The notes under the pieces were generated by a model. That model worked only from the letters and a program-made list of their open reading frames with translations. It made no database searches and was not told the origin of the DNA. Positions 45,223 through 53,513 of a DNA stretch of 64,000 bases are shown here, piece by piece (position 1 is the stretch's first letter; each line of letters opens with the position of its first letter). The translations under genes were made by a program, and so were the position numbers. The stretch comes from Azohydromonas aeria (GTDB lineage: Bacteria > Pseudomonadota > Gammaproteobacteria > Burkholderiales > Burkholderiaceae_C). Where the stretch lies: assembly GCF_009760915.1 (NCBI RefSeq), contig NZ_VIDQ01000014.1, forward strand, positions 48,625 to 112,624, given 5' to 3'.

Positions 45223-45972
45223 CAAGGTGACGGCGTTGTGCAGCTACGGCAGGTCTATTGGCGGGCTTCCTTGGCAAGGTGACGTTCTTGTGTCGCGCCA
45301 GTCGTCGGCACCCGCCATGCTGCAGTAAGGTGACGTTCTTGTGCCGGATCAGTGCAAGCGCGGTACTCGGCACGGCACCGGCAGCAGAGCTGCAGCACAA
45401 AAACGTCACCTTCGTCTCCTGAGGCGTCGTTCCCGCGTCGTTTGAGCACAAGGAAGTCACCTTTGCCCGTTCCTGGGCGAAGGCCATGCTGCAGGCGGCC
45501 CAGACGGCTTAGCACTGAGCGGTCAAGCCACGGGCGGCACACTCGCTTTTGCATTCCTGAATCTTGCCCCGCCACTGCTGGCAAGCCTTTAAGCAGTTAA
45601 AAGACCAGCAAGCATTAGAGAGGCGAAAAATGCAAGCGTGACAGGCACTTGCTGTCAGCAAGGTGACGTGCTTGTGCTTTCCACCCCGGCAAGGTGACGC
45701 CGTTGTGCTAAAGGTGACGGCTTTGTGCAGAGCAAGGTGACGTTGTTGTGCACAAAGGGGTACGGATTTGTGCCGTAGCGGTGACGGATTTGTGCAAGGT
45801 GACGGCCTTGTGCAAACGGTGCTAAGTGCCTGTCGCGTCGCGTCTTTGCTGGTCCTGGGCACGGCAAGGTGACTTTCTTGTGCCCTGGCGCGGCCAAGGT
45901 GACGCATTTGTGTTGCGCACACCGGCCGCGGCAGGGCCGCTCCGGTGATGCACAAAGGTGACGGCACATTTG
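45223..45972. repeat. Plasmid origin with about fifteen iterons
   Basis: A 19-bp repeat, consensus CAAGGTGACGNNNTTGTGC, occurs at 45223, 45275 and 45326 (direct), 45395 and 45446 (inverted), then at 45659, 45690, 45710, 45733, 45755 (degenerate), 45777, 45795, 45865 and 45895 (direct), with a partial inverted pair around 45954-45990. Copies 45777 and 45795 share one base. Between the two clusters (45465-45658) is a less GC-rich segment that could be the melting region. The position directly before a Rep_3 gene identifies this as an iteron-type oriV. No perfect DnaA box was noticed. Confidence 0.9.
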
Positions 45973-45990
45973 ACGGCTGTCACCTTTGGT
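45951..45990 (+). promoter_or_regulatory. Inverted iteron pair at the rep 5' end, likely autorepression site
   Basis: AAAGGTGACGG (45954-45964) faces GCTGTCACCTTT (45976-45987). An inverted half-iteron pair just ahead of rep is the usual operator bound by Rep dimers. Confidence 0.5.
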
Positions 45991-46041
45991 CCTAGCCTTG
46001 CGACCTCGCCTCGCGCATCCATCGCCACAGAGTCCACCGTC

Positions 46042-47508
46042 GTGCCCAAGCCGCCCCAGCGCATCGCCACCAGCGAGCAGTACGCGCTGGAGCTGTTCCA
46101 GGAAACCGTCGGGCGTAAGGGCACCGCGGCGACGATCGCCGATGCCGACAAGGACCTCACGTTCAAAAAGAACAACGTCTTCATCGACGTGGGCGAGCTC
46201 AGCCTGCTCGGCCGCCGCAGCCTCAACGTCATGGATTTCCTGGCCTCGGGCGCCGCGCCCGATGTCACCGACTTCGACTGCGACCTGGCGCTGTTTCGCT
46301 TCCTGCTCAACTACGACAGCCGCAACTACAAGCACATGCGCGAGGCGCTGCGGGAGACGCAGAAGTCCACCGTGCTGGTGGAAGTCGAGCATGCGAGCTC
46401 GCGCCCGGGAGCCGACGTCAAGGACTTCGTCTCAATTTCGCTGGTCAACATGGTGGCCGTTACCGGCGGGCGCGTGTACTTCCAGTTCCACCCCGCCATC
46501 CGCCGGCTGCAAAGGGACCAGCGCGGCTACACCTTCCTGTCGCTGCGCACCACGTCGGCGTTCTCGTCGCAGTACGCGCACGCGCTGTACGAGCGGCTGC
46601 GCTCGGTGGCTTTCCGGGGCTCGCCCACGGAGTGGCTCACGGTCGACGAGGCACGGCGCTGGGCCGGTGCCAGCGGCGACAAGTACGCCGACGAATTCAA
46701 GGCCTTCAAGCGCCGCGTGCTGGAGATCGCCAGGACGCAGATCAACGAGCTATCGGACCTGCACGTGGAGTACGAGACGCGCTCCTCGCCCGGCTCGAAG
46801 AAGGTGACGCACGTTCGCTTCGTCTTCCGCGAGCAGGAGGGCCGCGGCATGCAGCTGTTCCACGAGTCCGAGGCGCGCAAGGATCTCTACAACACGCTGC
46901 GCGGCGAGTTCGGCCTGGGCACGCGCGAGATCGAGGACATCGCGCGCCGGCCGCAGGACTTCACGCAGGACCGCATCGAGGCGGCCGTCGCCTTCGTGCG
47001 CCACCGCATGAGGAAGGGCGGCAAGAAGGTGCATGCCCCGGGCAAGCTGCTGCTCAAAGCGCTAGAGGAGGGCTGGACCATCCCGACGGCCGAGCTGGAG
47101 GATGCGCTGCCGGCACCCGCTGCACCGGTGCCCGCGCAGGAGCAGGCCCCAGGCGCTGCTGCGGCATCCCTGCCTGGCGCAGCCGAGACAGCAACGCCCG
47201 TGGCCGATCCGGCCGCGACGCGGCTGCAGCGCGAGTACGAGCAGGGCGGCGAGCAGGGATTCGCGGCCTATCTGATGCTCGACGCCACCACGCAGGCGGG
47301 GCTGCTGGCGTCCTTCGCGCGCACCGCGCCGTTTCGTGCCCTGCAGGCCCAGATGCAGCGTGCCAAGGGTCCTGTCACGGAGGCCGAGCTGCGTGCCACC
47401 GAGCGGCTGCGCCTGGCGTTCGGTCAGCACGTGCTGGCCGCGCAGAAGAAGGCAGCGCGCGGCCATCTTGTCTCCACGCGGCCGCAGGCCAAGTTGTTCG
47501 AGCGATAG
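46042..47508 (+). CDS. repA: Rep_3-family plasmid replication initiator
   Basis: 488 residues if the GTG at 46042 is used. The frame is open to a GTG at 45958, but that lies inside the operator-like iteron, so the later start is preferred. Two winged-helix segments: NNVFIDVGELSLLGRRSLNV through FHPAIRRL, and TSAFSSQYAHALYERLRSVA, EWLTVDEARRWAGA, KYADEFKAFKRRVLEIARTQ, INELSDLHVEYETR, KKVTHVRFVF, the Rep_3 signature. A long C-terminal extension (after ~residue 330) is Ala/Pro/Glu-rich. It binds the adjacent iterons to start replication. Confidence 0.9.
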   Translation: MPKPPQRIATSEQYALELFQETVGRKGTAATIADADKDLTFKKNNVFIDVGELSLLGRRSLNVMDFLASGAAPDVTDFDCDLALFRFLLNYDSRNYKHMREALRETQKSTVLVEVEHASSRPGADVKDFVSISLVNMVAVTGGRVYFQFHPAIRRLQRDQRGYTFLSLRTTSAFSSQYAHALYERLRSVAFRGSPTEWLTVDEARRWAGASGDKYADEFKAFKRRVLEIARTQINELSDLHVEYETRSSPGSKKVTHVRFVFREQEGRGMQLFHESEARKDLYNTLRGEFGLGTREIEDIARRPQDFTQDRIEAAVAFVRHRMRKGGKKVHAPGKLLLKALEEGWTIPTAELEDALPAPAAPVPAQEQAPGAAAASLPGAAETATPVADPAATRLQREYEQGGEQGFAAYLMLDATTQAGLLASFARTAPFRALQAQMQRAKGPVTEAELRATERLRLAFGQHVLAAQKKAARGHLVSTRPQAKLFER

Positions 47509-47653
47509 CGCGTCAGGGGTGCTCGCACGGCTTCAGTGGGACAGCTCCTGCCTTTCAAAGCACTGGCGAGAAATTGGTAAGCGCAGCTTTCTCATCATTA
47601 AGGCCTGTGCACCGTGGCCGAAGCTACAGGTCACGTTGTCTACCGAACCCGGT

Positions 47654-47828
47654 TCAAGGCATCACCGGCGTCATGTCCCACTGCACCAGCGCCCAGTTCA
47701 CCGTCTTGTCGTCGGCGTAGTCGTCGCCGATCAGGCCGATGCTCAGTCCACCGGGGAAATAGGTCCCGGCCGGGCTCGGCTGCCTGCGCGGGGGCATGTC
47801 CTGGGTGACCTTGCCCCTGTTTCCCGCA
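47654..47828 (-). pseudogene. 3' end of an unknown gene interrupted by the IS3 element
   Basis: Minus-strand frame ending AGTYFPGGLSIGLIGDDYAD then DKTVNWALVQWDMTPVMP. It reads like the C terminus of a plasmid- or ICE-borne protein, but I do not recognise the family. The IS3 element abuts its 5' side and no matching 5' half is visible beyond the element. Confidence 0.4.
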
Positions 47829-47844
47829 GTTCTTAGCCGTCGTT

Positions 47845-48744
47845 CTATGCGGCGTTCTTGTGCTGTGCCGCCTGCCAGCGTTGCTCGAACTGCATGGGGC
47901 TCAGGTAGCCCAGCGAGGAATGCAGTCGGCGATGGTTGTGGAAGGTCATCCAGGCAACGACCTCGTCCATCGCCTGGCGCAGCGTTGCGAACTTGCGGCC
48001 GTGCAGTCTGCCAACCTTGAGGTGCCCCCACAAGCTTTCCGTCGGGGCGTTATCCCAACAGTTTCCCTTGCGGCTCATCGAGGAACGCATGCCATAGCCA
48101 CGCAAGACTCTCTGGAACTCGTGACTGCAGTATTGACTGCCCCTGTCGGAGTGGAAGACGAGCCCGGGCTCGGGCTGGCGCCGGAACCAGGCCATGCGCA
48201 GCGCGTCCGTGACCAGGCTGGTTTGCATGTGGGGTTTCATGCTCCAGCCCACCAGCTGGCGGCTGTGCAGGTCCAGCACGGCAGCCAAGTACAGCCAACC
48301 TTCGTCGGTCGGGATGCAGGTGATGTCGCTGCTCCTGACCTGGTTGGGAGCCGCGGGGCTGAAGTTGCGCTGCAGCAGGTCCGGTGCCATTGGCAAGTTA
48401 TGCCGACTGTCGGTGGTGACGACGAACTTGCGCTTGCCGCGAGCCCGGATGCCGTGCGGGCTCATGAGGCGGCGCACACGCTCCTTGCTCACGCGGTGAC
48501 CCCGCCCCAGCAACTCCCTCCACATCCGCGGCCAGCCGTTCTCCTGACGAACCTCCGCATGGATGGCTCGCATGTGCACCAGCAGCATCTCGTCGCTGAG
48601 CCTGCCCGACCCCGGCCGGCTGGGCTTGCGTGCGTCGCGCCGGCGTCGATGTTCCAGGTACCCGCTGACGCTCATGCGCAGCACCTCGCAGGCCAGCGAC
48701 AGCGGCCATTGCTGGCCCTGACGCTCTATCCAGGCGTACTTCAC
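47845..48744 (-). CDS. IS3-family transposase OrfB
   Basis: 299 residues with the retroviral-integrase DDE core: first Asp in SSDITCIPTDEGWLYLAAVL, second in VFHSDRGSQYCS, Glu in NAPTESLWGHLKVGRL; N-terminal HTH_21 region MSVSGYLEHRRRRD. The DDE motifs appear intact. The start overlaps the orfA stop by four bases (ATGA). In IS3 elements the active enzyme is usually an OrfAB fusion made by -1 frameshifting. Confidence 0.92.
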   Translation of the reverse strand: MKYAWIERQGQQWPLSLACEVLRMSVSGYLEHRRRRDARKPSRPGSGRLSDEMLLVHMRAIHAEVRQENGWPRMWRELLGRGHRVSKERVRRLMSPHGIRARGKRKFVVTTDSRHNLPMAPDLLQRNFSPAAPNQVRSSDITCIPTDEGWLYLAAVLDLHSRQLVGWSMKPHMQTSLVTDALRMAWFRRQPEPGLVFHSDRGSQYCSHEFQRVLRGYGMRSSMSRKGNCWDNAPTESLWGHLKVGRLHGRKFATLRQAMDEVVAWMTFHNHRRLHSSLGYLSPMQFEQRWQAAQHKNAA

Positions 48745-49036
48745 CCCTGCGCCTTCGCGAAGTACGCCGTCGCCTTTTCCAGGATGTCGCGCTGCATCTT
48801 CACGCGCGCAAGCGCGGCACGCAGCCGCGCGATCTCCATCTGCTCGGGCGTCACGACCTTGTCGCCAGCGCCTTGCAGCGTCCCTTTGGCCGCGTCACGC
48901 ACCCAGTTGCTCAAAGTCGCCTTGGGCACCCCCAGGACCTTCGCCGTCACGCCTACCGACTGCCCGTCATGGACCAGCCTGACCGCCTCCAGCTTGGACT
49001 CCAGCGTGTACCTGGCGCGGGCCTGCTTCTATTTCA
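48741..49036 (-). pseudogene. IS3-family OrfA with early stop codon
   Basis: The expected ATG (49036) is followed after one Lys codon by TAG (49028-49030). The frame then continues normally: KQARARYTLESKLEAVRLVH, VGVTAKVLGVPKATLSNWVR (HTH), MQRDILEKATAYFAKAQG (leucine-zipper part). A product could only arise from an internal GTG such as the one at 48950, losing part of the HTH region. This copy may be unable to transpose on its own. Confidence 0.6.
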
Positions 49037-49057
49037 TCCAGTACCTCCTTGCTCTGA

Positions 49058-49345
49058 TTGGACCGTCAGCAAGAACTACGTTTTTCGAGGCAAGGTCACG
49101 GCACGGGCGTCGCTGTACGCGCTCGGGCAGCTGCATCCGTCGAGCCGCGCCTGACCGCCATCGTCGATCGGGTGCTCGCTGCCGCCCAGGATGCCCCGAG
49201 GGACTGGGTGCGTGTGGAGGTCTGTCTGCCGCCCGATCTGGCGCAGCGGGTGCGCGAGATGGAAGCGCAGGCGAGGGCCCGGCTTGTTGGGGATCGCGCT
49301 GAGGCAAGTCGCGAAGGCCAGGGGCAGCAACAGCCACCGGCCTGA
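49058..49345 (+). CDS. Hypothetical protein, 5' end altered by IS
   Basis: Not recognised. The open frame begins inside the IS end; the plausible native part is VEPRLTAIVDRVLAAAQDAP, RDWVRVEVCLPPDLAQRVRE, a charged helical C terminus and a Gln-rich tail. An overlapping frame just upstream ends RASLYALGQLHPSSRA, so a frameshifted longer gene is also possible. Confidence 0.3.
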   Translation: MDRQQELRFSRQGHGTGVAVRARAAASVEPRLTAIVDRVLAAAQDAPRDWVRVEVCLPPDLAQRVREMEAQARARLVGDRAEASREGQGQQQPPA

Positions 49346-49471
49346 TTCCGCAGCTGAAGGGCACTGCCGCGGCGTGTCGCCGACGCGACGCGACGCGACG
49401 CGTCAACGCTGTGTAATCGGATTCGGCGTCAATTCGGGTGGCGTTGACGCAAGTTGCAGGAGCTGAGGGAG

Positions 49472-49666
49472 ATGTCGCTGTTGAGGGTGGTTTTCAGGCG
49501 CGGCCGGGTCGTGAGGAAGTCGAAGTTCGACAACCTGGGCGAATCTTCAGTCGATGCGCTCAAGCGGGTCGAGGCCGAATGCGACTGGAGCGACGCCGTG
49601 CTGCGGTTCGCCGAGCTGGCGTCGGAGCCTCATCAGCCCAAGGAGTCGCCAGCGTACAGCGGCTGA
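49472..49666 (+). CDS. Small hypothetical plasmid protein
   Basis: 64 residues from ATG 49472, preceded by GAGGGAG. The N-terminal LLRVVFRRGRVVRKSKFDNL is basic and the C-terminal half acidic (VEAECDWSDAVLRFAELA). No family recognised; 124 bases upstream there is no other gene. Confidence 0.45.
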   Translation: MSLLRVVFRRGRVVRKSKFDNLGESSVDALKRVEAECDWSDAVLRFAELASEPHQPKESPAYSG

Positions 49667-49727
49667 AGTCTTCGGGCTCCTGCTGGTGAAGCGGCAGGAT
49701 CAGCACCGAGCCCGGCATGCCGCGCCT

Positions 49728-50105
49728 TCAGGCGTGCCCCGGCGCGTACGAGAAGCCGCCGCCGTGCTCCATCTCCAGGCGGTTTTCTTCAAGCAGATCC
49801 TCCTGCACCGGGTCCGGTGCGCCGCCTTCACTGCGGTGCGCCCGGTACCAAGCCGCAATCAGCAGCACCACGAGCGGCTCCGCCCCGTCCACCATCTCAT
49901 CGAGGTCCAGGGCACTGGCCTCGCAGATCGCTGCGATGGGCGCCATGGAAAAGCGCACGCGGCCATTGACCACATCACGCGACAAGCGCAGGTCCGCGAA
50001 CTCGACGCCTTGCGGAATCGTCACACGCAGCTCTCTCACGGCATCCCCCCAAGTTGCCATGCCGTGATGTTCGTTCTTCGCTCGGGACTTGAGCGGCCGG
50101 GCCAT
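49728..50105 (-). CDS. Hypothetical protein
   Basis: 125 residues. MARPLKSRAKNEHH is a basic leader; an internal ATG (50060) gives MATWGDAVRELRVTIPQGVE as an alternative start. The central region is mildly hydrophobic (LDEMVDGAEPLVVLLIAAWY) and the C terminus acidic. No known family. It is followed downstream by nothing on the same strand; the H1-like gene lies 69 bases upstream. Confidence 0.5.
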   Translation of the reverse strand: MARPLKSRAKNEHHGMATWGDAVRELRVTIPQGVEFADLRLSRDVVNGRVRFSMAPIAAICEASALDLDEMVDGAEPLVVLLIAAWYRAHRSEGGAPDPVQEDLLEENRLEMEHGGGFSYAPGHA

Positions 50106-50174
50106 GAAAATCCCTGCCCCAGGGCGCGAGTCCGGCAGGGCAGCGGGCAGGGTGGGTCAAGGCTGAGGCAGCCG

Positions 50175-50876
50175 TCAGGACGCGGTGGCCTCGGCGCCCG
50201 GCGTGTCCGTGGCCGGCGGTGCCTCAGGCGCGGCGGCGGATTCCCCGCCCAAAGCATGTGCTGGACCGTTTCCGCCATTGGCAGCACTTGTCTTGCGCGC
50301 GGCCTGCTTGCCCGCAGCCTTCTTCGCCGGAGCCTTCTTGACAGCAGCTTTCTTCGCGGGCGCCTTCTTCGCTGCGGGCGTCGCGGCGTCAAGCGCTTCG
50401 GCCGACTGGGCAGCATCTGCCGTCGCAGCCTGGGTGCGCGTCTTCTTCGCAGCGGCCTTCTTGGCGGCAGCCTTCTTCGCAGGCGCCGGCGCCGGAGCCG
50501 GTGCAGCAGCGGCCTTCTTGGCCGCCGGCGCAGCCGTCTTGGCGCCGCGCGGGGCACGGCCTTCCTCCATGCCGAAGCGCTTGGCAGCCTTGGCGTCGGT
50601 CGTGACGAGGTGCGCGCCCTTGGGCGTCACGGGCTGCTCCAGCCGCACGGCGCCGTTTTGGTCCATCTTCGCCAGCGTCTGCGCCAGCTTGGCCACCGCG
50701 CGGGAGAGCTGCTTGATGGTCTTGGCGCCTACTGCGAGATTGGCCAAGTCGATCTTCGTGCGGAACGTGGCTGCGGCAGCCGCTGGCTGCACGGCTTTCG
50801 ACGCCGCCTTCTTGGCAATGGGCGTGGCCTTCTTTGCGGCCACCTTCTTGGTGGCAACGGTCTTCCTGGTCGGCAT
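50175..50876 (-). CDS. Lysine/alanine-rich histone H1-like protein
   Basis: 233 residues. A basic head (MPTRKTVATKKVAAKKATP) precedes a non-repetitive core of ~65 residues (FRTKIDLANLAVGAKTIKQL, SRAVAKLAQTLAKMDQNGAV). A long tail of AAKK/PAKK/KKAA repeats follows, like eukaryotic H1 tails and bacterial AlgP/BpH1-type proteins. Likely binds DNA non-specifically and may compact or silence the plasmid. Translation in the other frames gives Arg-rich artefacts only. Confidence 0.75.
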   Translation of the reverse strand: MPTRKTVATKKVAAKKATPIAKKAASKAVQPAAAAATFRTKIDLANLAVGAKTIKQLSRAVAKLAQTLAKMDQNGAVRLEQPVTPKGAHLVTTDAKAAKRFGMEEGRAPRGAKTAAPAAKKAAAAPAPAPAPAKKAAAKKAAAKKTRTQAATADAAQSAEALDAATPAAKKAPAKKAAVKKAPAKKAAGKQAARKTSAANGGNGPAHALGGESAAAPEAPPATDTPGAEATAS

Positions 50877-51112
50877 CGTGGGTTACTCCCTCAACGGAAC
50901 GAACGGTGTTGTGACAGCCGGGATTATTGACGCGACAAGTGCCGTGCCCTTTTGACACCCCAGGCGAACGAGCGGGCTGGGCCTTGAGCGCTGCAGTGCC
51001 AAGCGCTGCAGAGATGCGGCAAGGGCGGCAGTACACGGACGTTGCTGTGCCTGTTCAGTACAGCGGGCGCGATACATTGATGCTGTGAACGCGTTTCTGA
51101 AGGAGGGTGCCC

Positions 51113-51406
51113 ATGAACAGATCCAGCCCCGTGGGGATGATGTTGCAGTACGCGTTCGGTCCTGGTCCAGTAAGCGCCAAGCCACCCAGCGGGTCGGAAT
51201 TCCAGGCCAGCAACGACACCACGTGCGAGGTGTCGCCGCAGATGCTGGCACTGGCCGCCGCTGCCAGAACTTGGTGGGAGGCCGGCCGTCCCAAGGGCTG
51301 GTCGCTGGAGCAGCACCTCGCCGATCCGGCTGCTGGCTGCAACGCTTCAGCGCGGGAGCGCGCGCTGGCTGAAGCGGTTGCGCAATGGGTGAAGCAGAGC
51401 AGGTAA
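51113..51406 (+). CDS. Small hypothetical protein
   Basis: 97 residues. ATG 51113 has a strong AGGAGG at 51101-51106. The sequence includes GMMLQYAFGPGPVSAKPPSG and a helical C-terminal half with AARTWWEAGRPKGWSLEQHL. No family recognised; the excellent ribosome site supports expression. It is convergent with the LysR gene at 51462. Confidence 0.6.
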   Translation: MNRSSPVGMMLQYAFGPGPVSAKPPSGSEFQASNDTTCEVSPQMLALAAAARTWWEAGRPKGWSLEQHLADPAAGCNASARERALAEAVAQWVKQSR

Positions 51407-51461
51407 GGGTGCTGCGAGTCGTGGGCCGCGGGTCCGAATGGCCTCGGCCATGAGCTGCCGT

Positions 51462-52355
51462 TCAGGCGTTTGCAGCGCGTACCAGTTCAGTGAACCGGGC
51501 GACCACCGGTTTTTCTTCCACATCCTTGCGCCGCCAGACCAGGCACATTTCCGACACCGCATGCGCGGGCAAGGCAATGGGGCGCATGACGGTGCCTTCC
51601 ATCGACAGGCAACCGGCTGAGCGCTGCAGCAGCGCCAGCCCGATACCGCTGGCGACCAGCCCCAACATGCAGTAGGTCTGGCGCACGTACTGCACATAGC
51701 GTGGCGTCACTCCCGCGGCATGGAACACGCTGGTCAGCAACTCGTACATGCGCCCACCCTGGCCTGGCTCGTACATGACCAGGGGCTGCCCATCGAGGTG
51801 CCGCAGTTGCAGCCGCCGACGCGTGGCCAACGCATGTCCTGCGGGCAAGGCCACGACAAACGGCTCCCGTAGCAGCGTGGTGCTGTCCAGGTCCGGCAAG
51901 GCCACCGGCGGCCGCACGATGCCCACGTCGATGCGCCCGGTGCGCAGCGCTTCGAGCTGTTCCGATGAGCTCATGTCGCGCAGCACGATCTGCACGCGTG
52001 GCAGCTGCGCGGCTGCCGCTGCCACGATGCGGGGCAGCAGGGTGAAGCTGGCGCCGGCGACGTAGCCCAGCGCGATGTTGCCTTCCTCGCCCGACTCGGC
52101 GCGCCGCGCGGCCAGCGCGGCCGATTGCGCCACTTCCAGCAGCCGCTGCGCCTCGGGCAGGAAGGCCTGTCCCGCCGGCGTGAGGCGCACCACGTGCGGC
52201 CCGCGCTCCAGCAACCGCACGCCCAGTGCGTGCTCCAGCTGCTGCAGCTGCCGGCTCAGCGGCGGCTGGGTCATGTTCAGCCGCTGTGCCGCGCGGCCGA
52301 AGTGCAGCTCGGTGGCAAGCGCAACGAAGCAGCGGATCTGGCTGAACTGGAACAT
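51462..52355 (-). CDS. LysR-family regulator of a Bug-receptor/dehydrogenase operon
   Basis: 297 residues from ATG 52355 (MFQFSQIRCFVALATELHFG). The HTH segment FGRAAQRLNMTQPPLSRQLQ and LGVRLLERGPHVVRLTPAG place it in the CbnR/CatR/BenM-like branch. It is the last gene downstream of a dehydrogenase and a Bug receptor on the same strand. An ATCCAA-N8-TTGGAT-type site upstream of that operon (54560-54579) is its likely target. Confidence 0.88.
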   Translation of the reverse strand: MFQFSQIRCFVALATELHFGRAAQRLNMTQPPLSRQLQQLEHALGVRLLERGPHVVRLTPAGQAFLPEAQRLLEVAQSAALAARRAESGEEGNIALGYVAGASFTLLPRIVAAAAAQLPRVQIVLRDMSSSEQLEALRTGRIDVGIVRPPVALPDLDSTTLLREPFVVALPAGHALATRRRLQLRHLDGQPLVMYEPGQGGRMYELLTSVFHAAGVTPRYVQYVRQTYCMLGLVASGIGLALLQRSAGCLSMEGTVMRPIALPAHAVSEMCLVWRRKDVEEKPVVARFTELVRAANA

Positions 52356-52418
52356 GGCGGGCAACATGCGGCGCCCGCGGCAGGGGCACGGCGCGCAAAG
52401 GCTGCGCAAATCGGGCCT

Positions 52419-53513
52419 TCAGTCTACCGGGGGCATGCCGACATCCAGCCGCTGCGCCCAGTCCGCGAGCGCATTCCAGGTCGCGGAGGGATAGGCCACG
52501 CCATGGGCGCGAGCCTGTTGCTCTCGGCGCGCCGCCTGGTCGCCGGGCATGCGCACCGGCCGCGACGCGTCGATGGGGCGGTTGGCCCTGCACTGCTGCG
52601 ACAGGTGGTCGGTCTGCGCGACGAAAGCCTCGCGCCCGGCGAAGAAGGCCGGGTCGATGACCTGCAGGAACACGTTGCCGCCCCAGCGCTTGGGCGTGTC
52701 CAGTCGGCCGTGGCCGGAGAGCCCCTGCGACAGCGCCTCGATCATCAGTGCCAGTCCGAAGCCCTTGTGCCCGTACTCCTGGCCGCCGACGAGCTGCAGC
52801 GAGCCGCGCGGTTCAGCATGCTCCAGTACCGCCGGGTCGCGCGTGGGCCGCCCCTGTGCGTCCAGCAGCCAGGGATGCTCAAACTGCTCGCCCGCGGCGT
52901 GCTTCTGGCGTGTCATGGAGGTCGTGGTGATGGAAGCGCACATGTCCACCAGCACGGGATGCCCGGGGCCGGGCCAGCCGACGGCGAAGGGATTCGGGGT
53001 GAACAGCGCCTCGGTGCCGCCGTAGGGCGCCACGCGCCGCGCCGCGGGCTCGGAATTGGCGATAACCGCCACGCAGCCGCGGTCCGCAGCCTGCTTGGTC
53101 AGCGCCGCGAGGCAGCCGATGTGGTGGCTCTTGCGGATCGCCACCGTCACCACGCCCAGCTCAGCCGAGCGCTGCACGCCCATGTCAATGGCACGGCTCA
53201 TCAGCCACAGCCCGGGCAGGTAGCCGCCGTCCCAAACTACAGCCGCGCCGCTGTCAGCGACCACCTCGGGCTCGCCGCGCAGGGCCATGCCGCCCCTGGT
53301 GATGTCGGCCAGGTACAGCGGCGCCATGGCCAGCCCATGGGTGCGCCGCCCCATCATGTCGGTGAGCACCAGCAGCCGTGCCACCTCGGCGGCCTTGTCC
53401 CGCTCCATGCCGGCGGCCTCGAACAGGGATTGGCCGAAGCTGGTGAGCGACTCGGCGGTGTACCGCCGCGTGCCGTGTTCGCACCCGGTGTCCTTTGATT
53501 GCGGTGCCGTCAT
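52419..53513 (-). CDS. Ldh2-family malate/lactate/ureidoglycolate-type dehydrogenase
   Basis: 364 residues, ATG 53513 overlapping the Bug-receptor stop (ATGA). NAD(P)-dependent 2-hydroxyacid oxidoreductase of the non-Rossmann Ldh2 fold. Motifs: TDMMGRRTHGLAMAPLYLAD, VTVAIRKSHHIGCLAALTKQ (catalytic His), NSEPAARRVAPYGG, FTPNPFAVGWPG and YGHKGFGLALMIEALSQGLS. The substrate is probably the carboxylate (or its reduced form) captured by the neighbouring receptor. Confidence 0.9.
   Translation of the reverse strand: MTAPQSKDTGCEHGTRRYTAESLTSFGQSLFEAAGMERDKAAEVARLLVLTDMMGRRTHGLAMAPLYLADITRGGMALRGEPEVVADSGAAVVWDGGYLPGLWLMSRAIDMGVQRSAELGVVTVAIRKSHHIGCLAALTKQAADRGCVAVIANSEPAARRVAPYGGTEALFTPNPFAVGWPGPGHPVLVDMCASITTTSMTRQKHAAGEQFEHPWLLDAQGRPTRDPAVLEHAEPRGSLQLVGGQEYGHKGFGLALMIEALSQGLSGHGRLDTPKRWGGNVFLQVIDPAFFAGREAFVAQTDHLSQQCRANRPIDASRPVRMPGDQAARREQQARAHGVAYPSATWNALADWAQRLDVGMPPVD

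Larger units (their letters stand above)
47829..49077 (-). mobile_element. IS3-family insertion sequence
   Basis: About 1.25 kb with overlapping orfA and orfB on the minus strand. Imperfect terminal inverted repeats begin AGTTCTTAGCCGTCG on the left and AGTTCTTGCTGACGG (reverse complement of the right end). No clear target-site duplication was seen. Confidence 0.82.

Noticed and set aside
45223..45913. Regular repeats as a possible CRISPR array
   Set aside because: Repeats are 19 bp with variable central bases, mixed orientation and irregular short spacing; no cas genes; typical of plasmid iterons.
50175..50955. Plus-strand frame opposite the H1-like gene, rich in Phe/Ala
   Set aside because: Complement of Lys/Ala repeats gives Phe/Ala runs that imitate a membrane protein; the minus-strand frame has the sensible start and basic-repeat structure.
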